A stretch of DNA of 64,000 bases, taken from NCBI RefSeq assembly GCF_019130065.1, contig NZ_JAHSPG010000001.1:558001-622000 (forward strand), read 5' to 3'. The DNA comes from Pinibacter aurantiacus (GTDB lineage Bacteria; Bacteroidota; Bacteroidia; Chitinophagales; Chitinophagaceae). Shown here one piece after another: positions 1-10,200 of the stretch (position 1 is the first letter of the stretch; each line of letters opens with the position of its first letter). The translations under genes and the position numbers were made by a program. The notes beneath the pieces were generated by a model. It was not told the DNA's origin. It saw nothing but the letters and a program-made list of their open reading frames with translations, and did not search any database.

Positions 1-88
1 CGCTAACAATCCCCTTCGAAAACCATTAATTTGCTAATAATTGCCAGACAATGGCACTCCACGAAAAAAAAGAATAATTTAAGAACAA

Positions 89-2701
89 TTATATTTTTAG
101 GTGAGTGTGAGGATCATTTTTGCTGATTTCCGGAAAGGAGCGGCTGAAATCCTCGCCGTATATTTCCTTATACTCCTTTATAAATTTGGTATAGGTCTGG
201 TTGGCGAGTGCATGCCTTTTCAGGTAAATCAGGGTTTTGCATTTGTATTCAAGCGCATCTTCGTTCAGGCGGTCGAAATAGAAAATGCAGTTGGCAATCT
301 CAATCACAATTTCAGGGTCATCGGTAATATCCTTCAGCTGGTTAAGGTAGTCCAGGCAAATGTCAATTACCTGGTTGGATATTTGCGCCTTGATATCGTC
401 GAGCCAGCTATATTCAGTTTGATTTAGAAAAGCTCCCTTAAAAACAAGGCCCAGGAATTCTTCCATATAACTCTTCGTCATAGAGTGCTTGGAGCCGACC
501 AGTTTCATAAAGCGATCGTAATCAACATAAGCCGTGTTGTCGTCGTGAATAACAAACTGTAAAAAGTCCCGGTTCTTTTCAATAGTGCAATTACCGATTT
601 TCTCCACAATGCTTTTAATCTTGGTCAGGTTTACCGACAAATTGTTTTTAGCAATTTTCGACGATTTGCCTGTCCATAATATTTCATTCAGGCTATCGGC
701 AGTTATTCCCCGTCCGTTTTTAAAAGTGTGGGTTATAATTAAAAGGAACAGTTCTTTCGTTAACGGGGTAAACAGACCGGTAATGTCCTTCCCTTCGTTA
801 TCAAAAACCTGGAATTGACCAAAAAGAAATATGGCCGATTTTTCCGGTTTCTTTTCTTCCGCAAGCCTTGCCAATAACGAAGTTTCTTTTGTGTGCTCTT
901 CGCCGTTGATTACAGGGCTGGTCACTGTGATTTCTCTTCCGTTATTATTTTCCCGGGCACTGAGTTGCTTTTCAGCTTGAGGCAAACGGCGCTTTGAAAT
1001 GAAAAATACAATAGCTGCCAAAACAGCGACCGCTAATGCCATCCACACATATTTTTTATACGGCAAAGGTTCGGGTGCATCCATTTCACCGCCCGGAGAA
1101 ATGGCCTGCGGCGGAAAATCAATTGAATAAACCTTTACGGTCGTAAATTTTTCAGGCGAATCGAAATTGGAATAAAAGAAGGTAACTGCAATTAATTTGC
1201 CCGCCTTTGGTGAATAGTACAAATCGCTGTATGATTGGATGTCATAAAACGGGTAGGCAATTTTATTTCCCAACAATTTGATGGATGGATCTTTTAAAGA
1301 ACCCTGAACCAACTGAAGGCTTGAATTAAAACTATCATTTGAAAAAAGCAAACCATAATATACCTGGTTCTTTGAATCAACAATAAGGTTGTTGGCAAAC
1401 GTGAATTTTGTATGGCTGTCTTTAAAATCAAATAGCTTTTTGAAAGTTTTCGAGCGTACAGAAAAAGCGTACATATCCGAGTAGCTTACCGGGTCTAGTA
1501 TCTGGTTTCCCGTAGAGCTTCCGTAACCTCCTATTATAAATGCAGTGTCCCCCGTTTCGTTCACACCCGAAGCAGCAAGGTATCTTGGCGGGAAAAAATC
1601 TCCTCCCGTGTGAACAGAATCCCATGTTGCAGTCGGTATTGAGTAGCGCTCAACCGAATTTTTATATTTTAACTGGCCATACCCTCCTATTATATATATA
1701 GATGTATCAACCGGCGATAAAAACTTATTGGAGTGCCAATATTCAGTAAGAACGGTGTCTCTAAACTCACCATCCCATGCTTTGTTGCCGGGCGCGTATG
1801 ATATAGCCTTCTTTTTGTCAACCAGAATATTGTATATCTTATTGGTAAAGGGGTCAAAAATACCCTGCGTTCCTATAATAATATTGGTGCGATTGAAAGC
1901 ATATTGCTTCCAGCGTGAGTCAATATTCTTTACGTTGAATTCCGTGACAGAGTCAGGGCTAACTATATATAATATCTCAGCTTTTTTATCGAAAGAACAA
2001 ATGGCATTTCCCTTTGTAACAAATGTCTTCTCAAGCGTCCAGTCCTGGTATGCCGGCTTCACCCATTTTGGATTTTTAACCAAAGCGGTCTCTCTTTTTA
2101 TCCTGTCAGTTGCTATGTCGCCCTTAATTTCATCCAGGGGCCAGTAGTACGCCAGGTTATTATCATCAAAGAGCTTTATATCTTTTATGCGCATTGGAGG
2201 CAGGTCCCTGGTTTGATAACGCTCAAGATCGTTGGCACCCCATAAGAATTGATAATAACTGCTGTTAAAACTGATTGGGGCGCTCCCAATTTGTTTATGG
2301 TTCACAAACACTTGCAGCTGCTTTTTCTGCGGCGCAATTTGCAGGCTGATCGTGTTCCAATTGTCAAATAGCGCGGAAGAATCAAGCGTAAATGATATGC
2401 CTGATAATTTTTCGCCTATTATGACTGTAAAATTTAACGTCTTTTGATCGTACAGCAAATCGATATTTTGCTTTCCGTTAATTACCCGGAGTATGTAACC
2501 GAAATAAACATGGTATCCTTTGACGAAGGCCATGTCAAAATCTACCTTAAGATTATTTGAAAATTTTAAGGAATCCGAAAGTTGTAAACTTGTTCTTTTT
2601 TCGAGAGAGGTTTCGTGGCTGTTAAACTTAAGCCCATAAGTTTGGGCAAACGAACTAATAACAAAGCAAGTACACAATATGATCAAAGCAAAACGTCTCA
2701 T
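89..2701 (-). CDS. Membrane-spanning Kelch/LamG-like sensor with C-terminal winged-helix DNA-binding domain
   Basis: The 870-residue product begins with a signal peptide (MRRFALIILCTCFVISSFAQ). The reading frame stays open 40 codons further upstream, but those codons look non-coding, so the start at 2701 is chosen. Residues about 25-190 resemble a LamG/concanavalin-like fold. Residues about 250-500 contain Kelch-like blades, with repeated Gly-Gly-Tyr (IIGGYG) turns. One membrane segment lies near 547-567. After a linker, residues about 622-720 look like an OmpR/SARP-type winged helix (FLFGQFQVF, then PLTKELFLLI), followed by a helical tail of the bacterial-transcriptional-activator type. The inferred topology puts the sensor outside the cytoplasmic membrane and the DNA-binding part inside, as a one-component regulator. 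No target is obvious; it is divergent from the ABC operon. The architecture is read directly from the sequence; the function is inferred. Confidence 0.75.
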   Translation of the reverse strand: MRRFALIILCTCFVISSFAQTYGLKFNSHETSLEKRTSLQLSDSLKFSNNLKVDFDMAFVKGYHVYFGYILRVINGKQNIDLLYDQKTLNFTVIIGEKLSGISFTLDSSALFDNWNTISLQIAPQKKQLQVFVNHKQIGSAPISFNSSYYQFLWGANDLERYQTRDLPPMRIKDIKLFDDNNLAYYWPLDEIKGDIATDRIKRETALVKNPKWVKPAYQDWTLEKTFVTKGNAICSFDKKAEILYIVSPDSVTEFNVKNIDSRWKQYAFNRTNIIIGTQGIFDPFTNKIYNILVDKKKAISYAPGNKAWDGEFRDTVLTEYWHSNKFLSPVDTSIYIIGGYGQLKYKNSVERYSIPTATWDSVHTGGDFFPPRYLAASGVNETGDTAFIIGGYGSSTGNQILDPVSYSDMYAFSVRSKTFKKLFDFKDSHTKFTFANNLIVDSKNQVYYGLLFSNDSFNSSLQLVQGSLKDPSIKLLGNKIAYPFYDIQSYSDLYYSPKAGKLIAVTFFYSNFDSPEKFTTVKVYSIDFPPQAISPGGEMDAPEPLPYKKYVWMALAVAVLAAIVFFISKRRLPQAEKQLSARENNNGREITVTSPVINGEEHTKETSLLARLAEEKKPEKSAIFLFGQFQVFDNEGKDITGLFTPLTKELFLLIITHTFKNGRGITADSLNEILWTGKSSKIAKNNLSVNLTKIKSIVEKIGNCTIEKNRDFLQFVIHDDNTAYVDYDRFMKLVGSKHSMTKSYMEEFLGLVFKGAFLNQTEYSWLDDIKAQISNQVIDICLDYLNQLKDITDDPEIVIEIANCIFYFDRLNEDALEYKCKTLIYLKRHALANQTYTKFIKEYKEIYGEDFSRSFPEISKNDPHTHLKI

Positions 2702-2976
2702 AGCAAAATAGAATTGGCAAAAAATTCCTGGCGCTAAAAGTAATACTTTATACCGAGAATGATTTTCCCGTGGAGATTTTAAAATACAGTCATGGAAGCA
2801 TCCCCCAGAGCTTACTTTCACCTAGCAATAAAAATAAATACAATAATCTTTCGTGCAAGTTACACGACACATATTTTTTCCTGTATTATTTCGCGCGGGC
2901 CAAAACAGGGATTACCATAATAACCGCACACTCCTTTTGTTAATGCAGGCTGTCGATAAAAAAATATTCGGCAATA

Positions 2977-3007
2977 TTTGACTTTGTAAATATTAGTGCT
3001 ACTTTTA
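2977..3007 (+). promoter_or_regulatory. Bacteroidota-type promoter of the ABC transporter operon
   Basis: TTTG at 2977-2980, 19 bases, then TACTTTTA at 3000-3007. This matches the Bacteroidota consensus TTTG-N19-TAnnTTTG with one mismatch. Transcription would start near 3013-3015, so the GTG at 3010 cannot be the start codon and the ATG at 3034 is used. The rest of the gap from 2702 to 2976 shows no other feature. Confidence 0.65.
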
Positions 3008-3008
3008 C

Positions 3009-3032
3009 AGTGTACCACACAACTAGTACACT
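3009..3032. promoter_or_regulatory. Inverted-repeat operator, probable site of the YtrA-type GntR regulator
   Basis: Perfect 7-base arms AGTGTAC (3009-3015) and GTACACT (3026-3032) are separated by 10 bases, right at the predicted transcription start. The Bacillus subtilis YtrA operator, as I recall it, is AGTGTA-N13-TACACT; here the same hexamers are 12 bases apart. The third gene of the operon encodes a YtrA-subfamily regulator, so negative autoregulation is the simplest reading. Confidence 0.65.
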
Positions 3033-3033
3033 A

Positions 3034-3873
3034 ATGATCGAAGTAACTAATTTATCCTTCGGATATAAAAAAAGAAAGCCGTTGTATAACAACCTCACTC
3101 TGCAACTACCGGTGGGAAGTATTTATGGCTTACTTGGAAAAAACGGAGCAGGTAAATCGACGCTGCTCAAAAATTTTACCGGCTTGCTGTTTCCGAAAAG
3201 CGGAACCCTGCAAGTAAACGGATTTGATCCAAAGAAACGACTACCCTCGTTTTTGCAAACAATCTATTTCATTCCTGAAGAAGTATATGTACCCTCCTTA
3301 ACAGCGGAAGGATACAAAAAATTATTCGCTCCATTCTATCCTTTATTTAACGAGGAACAGTTTTATCATTATCTGGATTTTCTCGATGTACATGATAAAG
3401 GCAAGCTAAGCACGCTATCATTCGGCCAGCAAAAAAAATTCGTAATCGCTTTTGCCCTGGCTTGTAACACAAAGATTTTATTGCTCGATGAACCAACCAA
3501 TGGCCTGGACATTCCTTCCAAAATAAAATTCCGGAAACTTATATCATCTGTTTTTACAGATGACAAAATGATTTTCATTTCAACACATCAGATACGTGAT
3601 TTGGAAAACTTAATTGATAATGTAATTATAGTTGATAATGGCGAATTGTTAATGCAAGCGTCACTTACTGAAATTGCGCAAAAACTATCTTTTAAGATGG
3701 TTGATACCATTGATAATGAAAGTGCGGTACTATATAGTGAGCCGTCACTGAAAGGACACGCGATTGTAACCGAAAATACAACAGGCGATGAATCAAAAGT
3801 CAATCTTGAATTTCTGTTCAATGCCATAACAGGCAATCCTGAAAAATCAAAAGTAATCTTCAAGACAAAATAA
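3034..3873 (+). CDS. ABC transporter ATP-binding protein
   Basis: A 279-residue ATPase subunit. Walker A is GKNGAGKST, the signature is LSFGQQKK, Walker B is ILLLDEPTNGLD, and the switch histidine lies in STHQIRD. It would power the membrane protein encoded 5 bases downstream. The closest family pattern is the YtrB/CcmA-like single-domain ATPase found next to GntR regulators. An open frame extends upstream to a GTG at 3010, but that lies inside the operator and upstream of the predicted transcript start. First gene of a four-gene operon (ATPase, permease, GntR regulator, surface protein). The substrate is not evident; in Firmicutes, related systems respond to cell-wall-active compounds. Confidence 0.9.
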   Translation: MIEVTNLSFGYKKRKPLYNNLTLQLPVGSIYGLLGKNGAGKSTLLKNFTGLLFPKSGTLQVNGFDPKKRLPSFLQTIYFIPEEVYVPSLTAEGYKKLFAPFYPLFNEEQFYHYLDFLDVHDKGKLSTLSFGQQKKFVIAFALACNTKILLLDEPTNGLDIPSKIKFRKLISSVFTDDKMIFISTHQIRDLENLIDNVIIVDNGELLMQASLTEIAQKLSFKMVDTIDNESAVLYSEPSLKGHAIVTENTTGDESKVNLEFLFNAITGNPEKSKVIFKTK

Positions 3874-3878
3874 ATTTT

Positions 3879-4673
3879 ATGAGCGATACATTCAACCTGA
3901 AAAGGTTTGGGTTATTGTTGAAAAAAACAATCACAGAGCGGCCAACCCAAACAATAGGCGTGACAGCGCTTTTACTCATTCTTTCACTCACATTGTACAT
4001 TGTTGCTAAAAATATAATCGGCTTCAATGCGGCACAGAATCTCACTTTCGTCTGGGGTTTGGCGGGAGGCGGCTTTTTCCTGGCTTCATTTGTTTTCAAC
4101 TATTTTAATAGCAATGCCAGTGGCTCCTCTTACCTTACTTTACCCGCTTCATATTTCGAAAAATGGCTTTGCGGTGTTTTGATTGCTGGCGTCTTTTATC
4201 CGGTTATTTTCCTGCTCTTCTATCATTTGATGGACGTGCTTTTTGTGGCAGCCTATCACAGCAGCCTCGACCCAAATTCTTTATTTTACCGGCAACAATA
4301 TGATAGCGTGTTTACGTTTGACCTGGACGGCATACTTGCATGGAAAGTGTATTTCATGTTTGCAATGTTAACCGGCTTCATGCTGATAGGTGGCTTGTAT
4401 TTTAACAAAACTGCGTTGGTAAAAACAGCTATTGCCATTTGCATTTTCCTGGCTATTCTATTAGGATTAAACTGGTTCACAGGCATAATGTTTTTTGGCC
4501 CAATCAAAGAGGCGGGAATCTATGATCATGTAACACTTGAGGTTGGCAAAGCCGAAGGTGTGATATTGTTACCTGCCGGCATAGAGCATTTTTTTCGAAC
4601 CGGTATTGCCTATTTTCTGCCGGCTGTGTTATGGCTTTCACCACTACTTAGATTGAGAGAAAAAGAATTTTAA
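3879..4673 (+). CDS. ABC transporter membrane subunit
   Basis: A 264-residue hydrophobic protein with about six membrane segments, visible near residues 30-50, 55-75, 100-125, 155-175, 185-205 and 235-255. It starts 5 bases after the ATPase stop and ends 9 bases before the regulator, which supports an operon. No sequence motif identifies the cargo. It is the expected partner of the ATPase by position and topology; membrane subunits of YtrA-regulated transporters are poorly conserved, so the family assignment rests mostly on context. Confidence 0.75.
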   Translation: MSDTFNLKRFGLLLKKTITERPTQTIGVTALLLILSLTLYIVAKNIIGFNAAQNLTFVWGLAGGGFFLASFVFNYFNSNASGSSYLTLPASYFEKWLCGVLIAGVFYPVIFLLFYHLMDVLFVAAYHSSLDPNSLFYRQQYDSVFTFDLDGILAWKVYFMFAMLTGFMLIGGLYFNKTALVKTAIAICIFLAILLGLNWFTGIMFFGPIKEAGIYDHVTLEVGKAEGVILLPAGIEHFFRTGIAYFLPAVLWLSPLLRLREKEF

Positions 4674-4682
4674 ATCATTCAG

Positions 4683-5057
4683 ATGGAGTTTAAAGATAAT
4701 CCGGCGATTTACATACAAATAGCAGAATACGTCTGCGAACAAATTCTGTTGAAGAAATGGAAGCTCGGCGAAAAGATTGTTAGTATCCGGGATCTGGCGG
4801 TGCAAATGGAAGTAAACCACAATACTGTTCAAAGGGCCTACGATCTTTTGCAGCAACAAAACATCATTGTTAACAAGAGAGGCATTGGTTATTTCACAGA
4901 TGATGACGCGATGGAGCGTATCCTTGATTTCAGAAGAGAACAGTTTATAGAAAACGAATTGCCGGTTTTCATGCGTAACATTTTTCTATTAAAGCTCGAC
5001 TTCACTGAAATCAAAAAAATCTACGACCAATTTGTAAAAGATAATTTTAAAAAATAG
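4683..5057 (+). CDS. GntR-family transcriptional regulator, YtrA subfamily
   Basis: A 124-residue protein with an N-terminal GntR winged helix (IYIQIAEYVCEQI, then SIRDLAVQMEVNHNTVQRAYDLL) and only a short helical tail. That is the size and layout of the YtrA subfamily, which lacks a large ligand-binding domain. It is the third gene in the operon. The inverted repeat at 3009-3032 matches the known operator type of this subfamily, so it probably represses its own operon. Confidence 0.88.
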   Translation: MEFKDNPAIYIQIAEYVCEQILLKKWKLGEKIVSIRDLAVQMEVNHNTVQRAYDLLQQQNIIVNKRGIGYFTDDDAMERILDFRREQFIENELPVFMRNIFLLKLDFTEIKKIYDQFVKDNFKK

Positions 5058-5060
5058 CTC

Positions 5061-5873
5061 ATGAAACTTTCGTCAAAAATATTGCTGGCAACTTTTTTAT
5101 TAATGATCGCCGCCGTTCTTTCCTCAAACATGATTTTAAAAAAACAATATGACCAGATTGACAAATCGGACATCTACTGGACCTACGATAAAATACTTGA
5201 GAGTCCTTTCAGGCATCTAAAAATAACAGGAGGAAACAGCACTAATATCTACTACGAGCAAAGCGAAAAACCTTCCGTGCGCGTTTCTCGTGATTGGGTC
5301 AACTATCATGGCGGCCATATAAAAGCAGAAGTAAAAAACGACACTTTGTTTTTGAGTTTCGACCAGTCACCCGCAAACGGATTCGAAAAGTTTTGGCTGC
5401 AAAATGCAGAACCGGTGCGAATTTTTTCTCCGGAACTTCTATCAGTTACAGGCAACAATACAAATTTTGAGATGCAAAAGCTCAGGCAGAAAACCCTTAC
5501 CGTAAATATGAGTGGCCACTCCAGGTTTGAAGTTGAAAGCCTTTGGCCCGACATGGATTCAATCAACATTACACAAAGGGATTCAACCAAAGTCGTATTT
5601 GAAATGTCGACTGATTACAGGAAATCATCGCCAGATGCTCAACCCAAAGGCAAAGTTGTTGTTCATAATATAGCTGGTGTCCGATCTGCTGAAATTACTG
5701 CACCTCCCACTGATTATAACGGAGGCATGACGATTCGTTCAGTGACTGCCGACATAAAGGGACATTCAATCCTCGATATTGGACATGCACAAATTCAAAA
5801 CCTGCAGTTGCAGATTCAAGACACTTCTGCAATTGTGTTGTCTGGGAATGCTTTGAAACTAAGTAAACAATAA
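5061..5873 (+). CDS. Exported protein with DUF2807-like beta-solenoid repeats
   Basis: A 270-residue protein that starts 3 bases after the regulator, so it is the last gene of the ABC operon. The N-terminal hydrophobic segment (residues about 5-25) is a signal peptide or membrane anchor. The rest is rich in short alternating strands of the type LTVNMSGHSRFEVESL and ADIKGHSILDIGHAQ, which resembles the right-handed beta-solenoid of DUF2807 head-domain proteins. Such proteins often sit beside Bacteroidota signalling or transport operons, and their role is unknown. It could be a periplasmic partner of the transporter; this is inference from position. Confidence 0.65.
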   Translation: MKLSSKILLATFLLMIAAVLSSNMILKKQYDQIDKSDIYWTYDKILESPFRHLKITGGNSTNIYYEQSEKPSVRVSRDWVNYHGGHIKAEVKNDTLFLSFDQSPANGFEKFWLQNAEPVRIFSPELLSVTGNNTNFEMQKLRQKTLTVNMSGHSRFEVESLWPDMDSINITQRDSTKVVFEMSTDYRKSSPDAQPKGKVVVHNIAGVRSAEITAPPTDYNGGMTIRSVTADIKGHSILDIGHAQIQNLQLQIQDTSAIVLSGNALKLSKQ

Positions 5874-5936
5874 GGCTTAGTATGACCGATAAAACTTTTG
5901 CCAGGAAATCCATTTCAGTTGTTCATCGATTGTACT

Positions 5937-5976
5937 GCAAATAAGTGATAATAGAAATCCACTATCACTTATTTGC
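5937..5976. terminator. Bidirectional hairpin terminator between convergent units
   Basis: Perfect 14-base arms (5937-5950 and 5963-5976) enclose a 12-base loop. It lies between the end of the ABC operon at 5873 and the end of the metal-efflux operon at 5998. A short GTTTG tract follows on the plus side. It is well placed to end both transcripts. Confidence 0.65.
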
Positions 5977-5997
5977 GTTTGTTGTCATACCTTACAA

Positions 5998-7188
5998 TCA
6001 CTCCTCGTGCTCACCAGTGTTTGTCATTTTTGCCAAAACAAAAAACGCACCTTTGGTTACCACTTTTGTCTCCACCGGAATTTGTTTTAAAAGCGTAATC
6101 GCTGTATATCCTACATCAGTCGTTCCTTTAGCTACAGGTACTTTTTCAAAAGTCACCATTTTCTCCGGCTTTTCACTTTCACCCGTAACAATGAAAATGT
6201 AATCCTGCCCTTGTTGCGTAACTATTGCGTCTGAAGGCACGGCAGGCGCAGTGTTCTTGTCAAGACTAATCACCGCAGTAATATTCATACCGTCAATTAG
6301 TCCTGTTTTATTGCCATTCACCTGAGCGTGAACGGTAACGGCTTTGCTTTCTCCTTCAAAAGATGAACCCAGTGAATATATCTCTGCATCATATTCTTTA
6401 CCGGGATTGTTGGTTAGCGTAAAATGAATGACCTGGTTTTCGCGCAACTTCGAAAGATCTTTTTCATACACGAACAGGTCAACATGTAAGTGACTGTTGT
6501 CCACAATATCAGCAATGCTTGTGCCGTTGCTAACGAAGCTGCCAATCTTAACCACTACATCGCTTACCACGCCGGCAATTGGGCTTCTGATTGCTAAAAC
6601 AGAATTCAACTTATCACTGGTTAAGCTCTGGGGATTAATGCCCATTAACTGGATCTGGCTGGCAAGTGCGGCTTTACGTGTCTTTAATGCTTTAAGCTGT
6701 GCGTCTGCGGCCTGCAGGTTTTTTAATGCACCGGCATTACCTTCATTCAATTCCTTTTGCCTGCTGTACTCCTGCTCTGCCAATACAATCTTTGGTGCAA
6801 GGCTCAGGTATTCTTCCTGTGATTGTATGAATTCCGGGTTGGCAATGGTTGCGATGATCTGATCTTTCGTAACCGAATTACCCGGCTGAACGAGCAACGA
6901 TTTTACAACACCGCTATACACTGAACTAATACTTGCCTTGTTTTGATTGGGCACTTGCAGTACTCCATTTGCTTTCAGTGACGATGTCAATTGTTTGTTT
7001 TCTATTGTTCCTGTTTCTATGCCAATTGCTTTTATCTGCGCCTCCGTGAGCGTTGCGGTATTTTCCTTCCCTGCTTCAATGTGAGTATCTGCTTCGGTTT
7101 GCTTTGCCTCCTCATTTCTATTGTTGCCGCAAGAAGCAAACGCTGCCGCTATGAACACCCCTTGTATAATGAATAAAAACTTTTTCAT
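5998..7188 (-). CDS. RND efflux periplasmic adaptor (membrane fusion protein), lipoprotein
   Basis: A 396-residue protein with a lipoprotein signal (AAAFASC, acylated Cys20). It then has a barrel-sandwich region (ISSVYSGVVKSLLVQPGNSVTKDQ), a helical hairpin around residues 120-185, and a second lipoyl half (IRSPIAGVVSDVVVKIGSFV), the hallmark order of HlyD/CusB-type adaptors. It lies 13 bases downstream of the pump gene on the same strand and would link the inner-membrane pump to the outer-membrane channel. The CusA-type partner suggests heavy-metal export; the metal cannot be told from the sequence. Confidence 0.9.
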   Translation of the reverse strand: MKKFLFIIQGVFIAAAFASCGNNRNEEAKQTEADTHIEAGKENTATLTEAQIKAIGIETGTIENKQLTSSLKANGVLQVPNQNKASISSVYSGVVKSLLVQPGNSVTKDQIIATIANPEFIQSQEEYLSLAPKIVLAEQEYSRQKELNEGNAGALKNLQAADAQLKALKTRKAALASQIQLMGINPQSLTSDKLNSVLAIRSPIAGVVSDVVVKIGSFVSNGTSIADIVDNSHLHVDLFVYEKDLSKLRENQVIHFTLTNNPGKEYDAEIYSLGSSFEGESKAVTVHAQVNGNKTGLIDGMNITAVISLDKNTAPAVPSDAIVTQQGQDYIFIVTGESEKPEKMVTFEKVPVAKGTTDVGYTAITLLKQIPVETKVVTKGAFFVLAKMTNTGEHEE

Positions 7189-7201
7189 CCCTTTGATTTA
7201 T

Positions 7202-10200
7202 TTATTGATTGATGAAATAATAATATTGAATAACTGAATGATTATATGAATTCAGGTTTTCGAGATAATTGCGCCGGATATCGATGGCCTGTGTTAAAAA
7301 TTGCGATAGCTCAGCAAAGCTGATTTCTCCCGAACGATATGCCAACGTTGAAGCTTTGATGATTTCACTTGCCTGTTTGAGACCTGTTGACTCATAGAAA
7401 TCCAGAAGCGCATTGTTCTTTTCCACCTCTTTTTCTGCCTGCGATCTTTCCGTAGCAAATAGCTGCGAGTCCAGCTCATATTGTGTTTGCTGTACGTTTG
7501 CTTCTGCTTGAGATGCTTTCAGTTTATTACCATAAGCCTTCATGCCAAACAAGGGAAAAGTTGCGCTCACAGAAAATCCTGAGTACGGATCGCTTAGTCC
7601 ATACAATCTTTGACTAAAGAAACGCCCCGAAAACTCCGGCCTGTTTTCATTCCTGGTAACATTCACTGCGGCTTGCGCAATTTTTATATTTTGATTTTGC
7701 AATTGAATGACCGGGTGCGTTGAATCGTTCGCTGCAGCGTGCAAAACCAATTTCTCCAATGCTTTGTTTTGTGGAAGTATAGCCTGTTCGCTATTCAGCA
7801 ACTGCATTAAAAGTTGTTGCTGTATTTTTTGCTCACTATAACTCTGTTGTAACATTGCCTGCAATTCTCTTAACCGAACATTTGCTGCAATGCTGTCCAA
7901 ACCCGGACTATCACCCGTTCTTGCTTTTAAAACGGCGGCATCCAAAAGCGATCTGTAAATACTATCGAGCGATAAAAACAGTTTTTGTTTATCTTCTAAA
8001 TACCAAAGCTGATAGTACACATCCCTCACATTCTTTTTGAGTTCTGCATCAATCGCGGAAGTTCTTGTTTGAAAATATTTTAGCTGCTCCGTGTAGTAAT
8101 TCTTTTGTGCTTTGTACAGTCCAGGCCATGCTACACTTTGTGATAATCCTATTTTCAATATGCCGCTTTTATCACTCGGCCTCAGGTCTTCATTCTCGGC
8201 AAACACGCCTGTTTTTGGCAGCATGCCGGAACTTTTAATAAGCAACTGCCCTTTGTTTATCTGCTGCTTATTTACTTCATACTGCAGATTTGCTTTTGAA
8301 GAAGTCAGTACTTCATCAATGCTCAAACGCTTGCTCACAGGCTGTTGCGCCCACGTTGAATTGAAAGAGAAAGTAGATACCAACAGAAGAATAATTGTTA
8401 CAACCGGCTTCATCTTAATTTTGGTCTTGGTTGAAAAAAGAATGTATAACAGAGGCAGCACGATCAACGTGAGAAACGTTGCGGTTATAAGACCACCGAT
8501 CACTACTGTTGCTAATGGCTTTTGCACTTCTGCCCCTGCACTGTTAGAAAGCGCCATGGGTATAAAGCCCAGGGAGGCTACCAGCGCTGTCATCAACACT
8601 GGTCTTAGCCGCAGGCTGGCTCCTTGTTTCACACGTTCCAAAACATCGCTTACTCCTTCCTTTTCAAGTTGGTTGAATGTACTGATCAACACAATACCGT
8701 TAAGCACTGCTACGCCGAACAAAGCAATAAAACCAACACCCGCGGAAATGCTGAAAGGCATGTCCCTCAGCAACAATGCGAAAACGCCGCCAATTGCACT
8801 CATTGGAATAGCGGTAAAAATTAGTAGCGATTCTTTCAGCGAACCGAATGTGAAGAACAGCAACAAGAAGATAAGTGCCAATGCAACGGGCACAGCTATT
8901 TGTAAACGAGCCGATGCTTTTTGCAAATTTTCAAATGTGCCACCATAGGTGTAGTAATAACCCGATGGAAGCAAGTTGGCTTTTGATAATTTTGTTTGTA
9001 TTTCTTCTACAATGCTTGCGACATCCCGTTCCTTTATGTTGAATCCAACTACTATTCTTCGTTTGCCTTCTTCACGGCTAATTTGCGCAGGACCTTCTTT
9101 AAAAGATACGACCGCTACCTGCGACAGTGGAATTTGCGTACCATCGGGCGTTGATACAAACAAATCAGATACATCCTGAATGGAGGAACGACTGGCACTA
9201 TCTAAACGAACAACAAGATCAAATTTTCTTTCGTTTTCAAATACTACTCCTGCCGACTCTCCTGCGAACGCTGCCCTTACCGTGCGATTGATATCTTGTA
9301 TATTCATTCCGTACGCTGCAATTCTTGCCCGGTCATATTGTATGGTAATCTGAGGAAGCCCTACGGTGCGTTCAATCTGCGGCTCAGATGCTCCTTTTAC
9401 AGACTTTACAATTTCTGCAACTTTCGGCGCCAGCGCTGCAAGCGTATCAATATTCTCTCCGAAAATTTTAACAGCAACATCCTGACGAACCCCTGTCATC
9501 AATTCATTAAACCGCATTTGTATCGGCTGATTTATTTCAAAAAATACACCCGGAATAATCTGCAGTTTTTCTTCGATCATGCTTGCGAGCTCATTGTAAT
9601 CCTTGGTAGATTTCCATTCTTTCTTTGGTTTTAATACAATGACCAGATCTGTCGCTTCAGGCGGCATTGGGTCCGTAGGAACTTCTGCAGAGCCTGTTTT
9701 GCCCACTACCATTTTTACTTCAGGAAACGTCTTGACGATCCGGCTCGCCTGCATGGAAGTTTCAACACTTTGGGAAAGCGAAGTCCCCTGCGGAAGAATG
9801 CAGTGAAACGCATAATCTCCTTCTTGTAGTTGTGGAATAAACTCACTTCCCATTCGTGTAAAAATGAAAATGGCAACACCAAAAAGAATGGCTGTAATGG
9901 CGACTATTAACTTTCTGAATTTAATACTCTTGTTAAGCAAAGGTTGATACCAACGAAGAAAGACATCCATCATCTTGTCGGAAAAAGTCTTTTTATCTGA
10001 ATAACTTTTTGGGAGAAAAAGAGCAGACATCATAGGTATGTAAGTAAGCGAAAGGATCAATGCACCAAGAATAGCGAAGCTTACAGTCTGCGCCATCGGC
10101 CTGAACATTTTTCCCTCTATACCGGCAAGTGTAAGAATGGGAATATAAACGATCAAAATAATGATCTCACCAAAAGCGGCACTGGTGCGGATCTTAGAGG

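Noticed and set aside
8112-8948. 278-codon plus-strand frame opposite the CusA-type gene
   Set aside because: It lies entirely within a strongly supported minus-strand gene; composition matches an antisense shadow.
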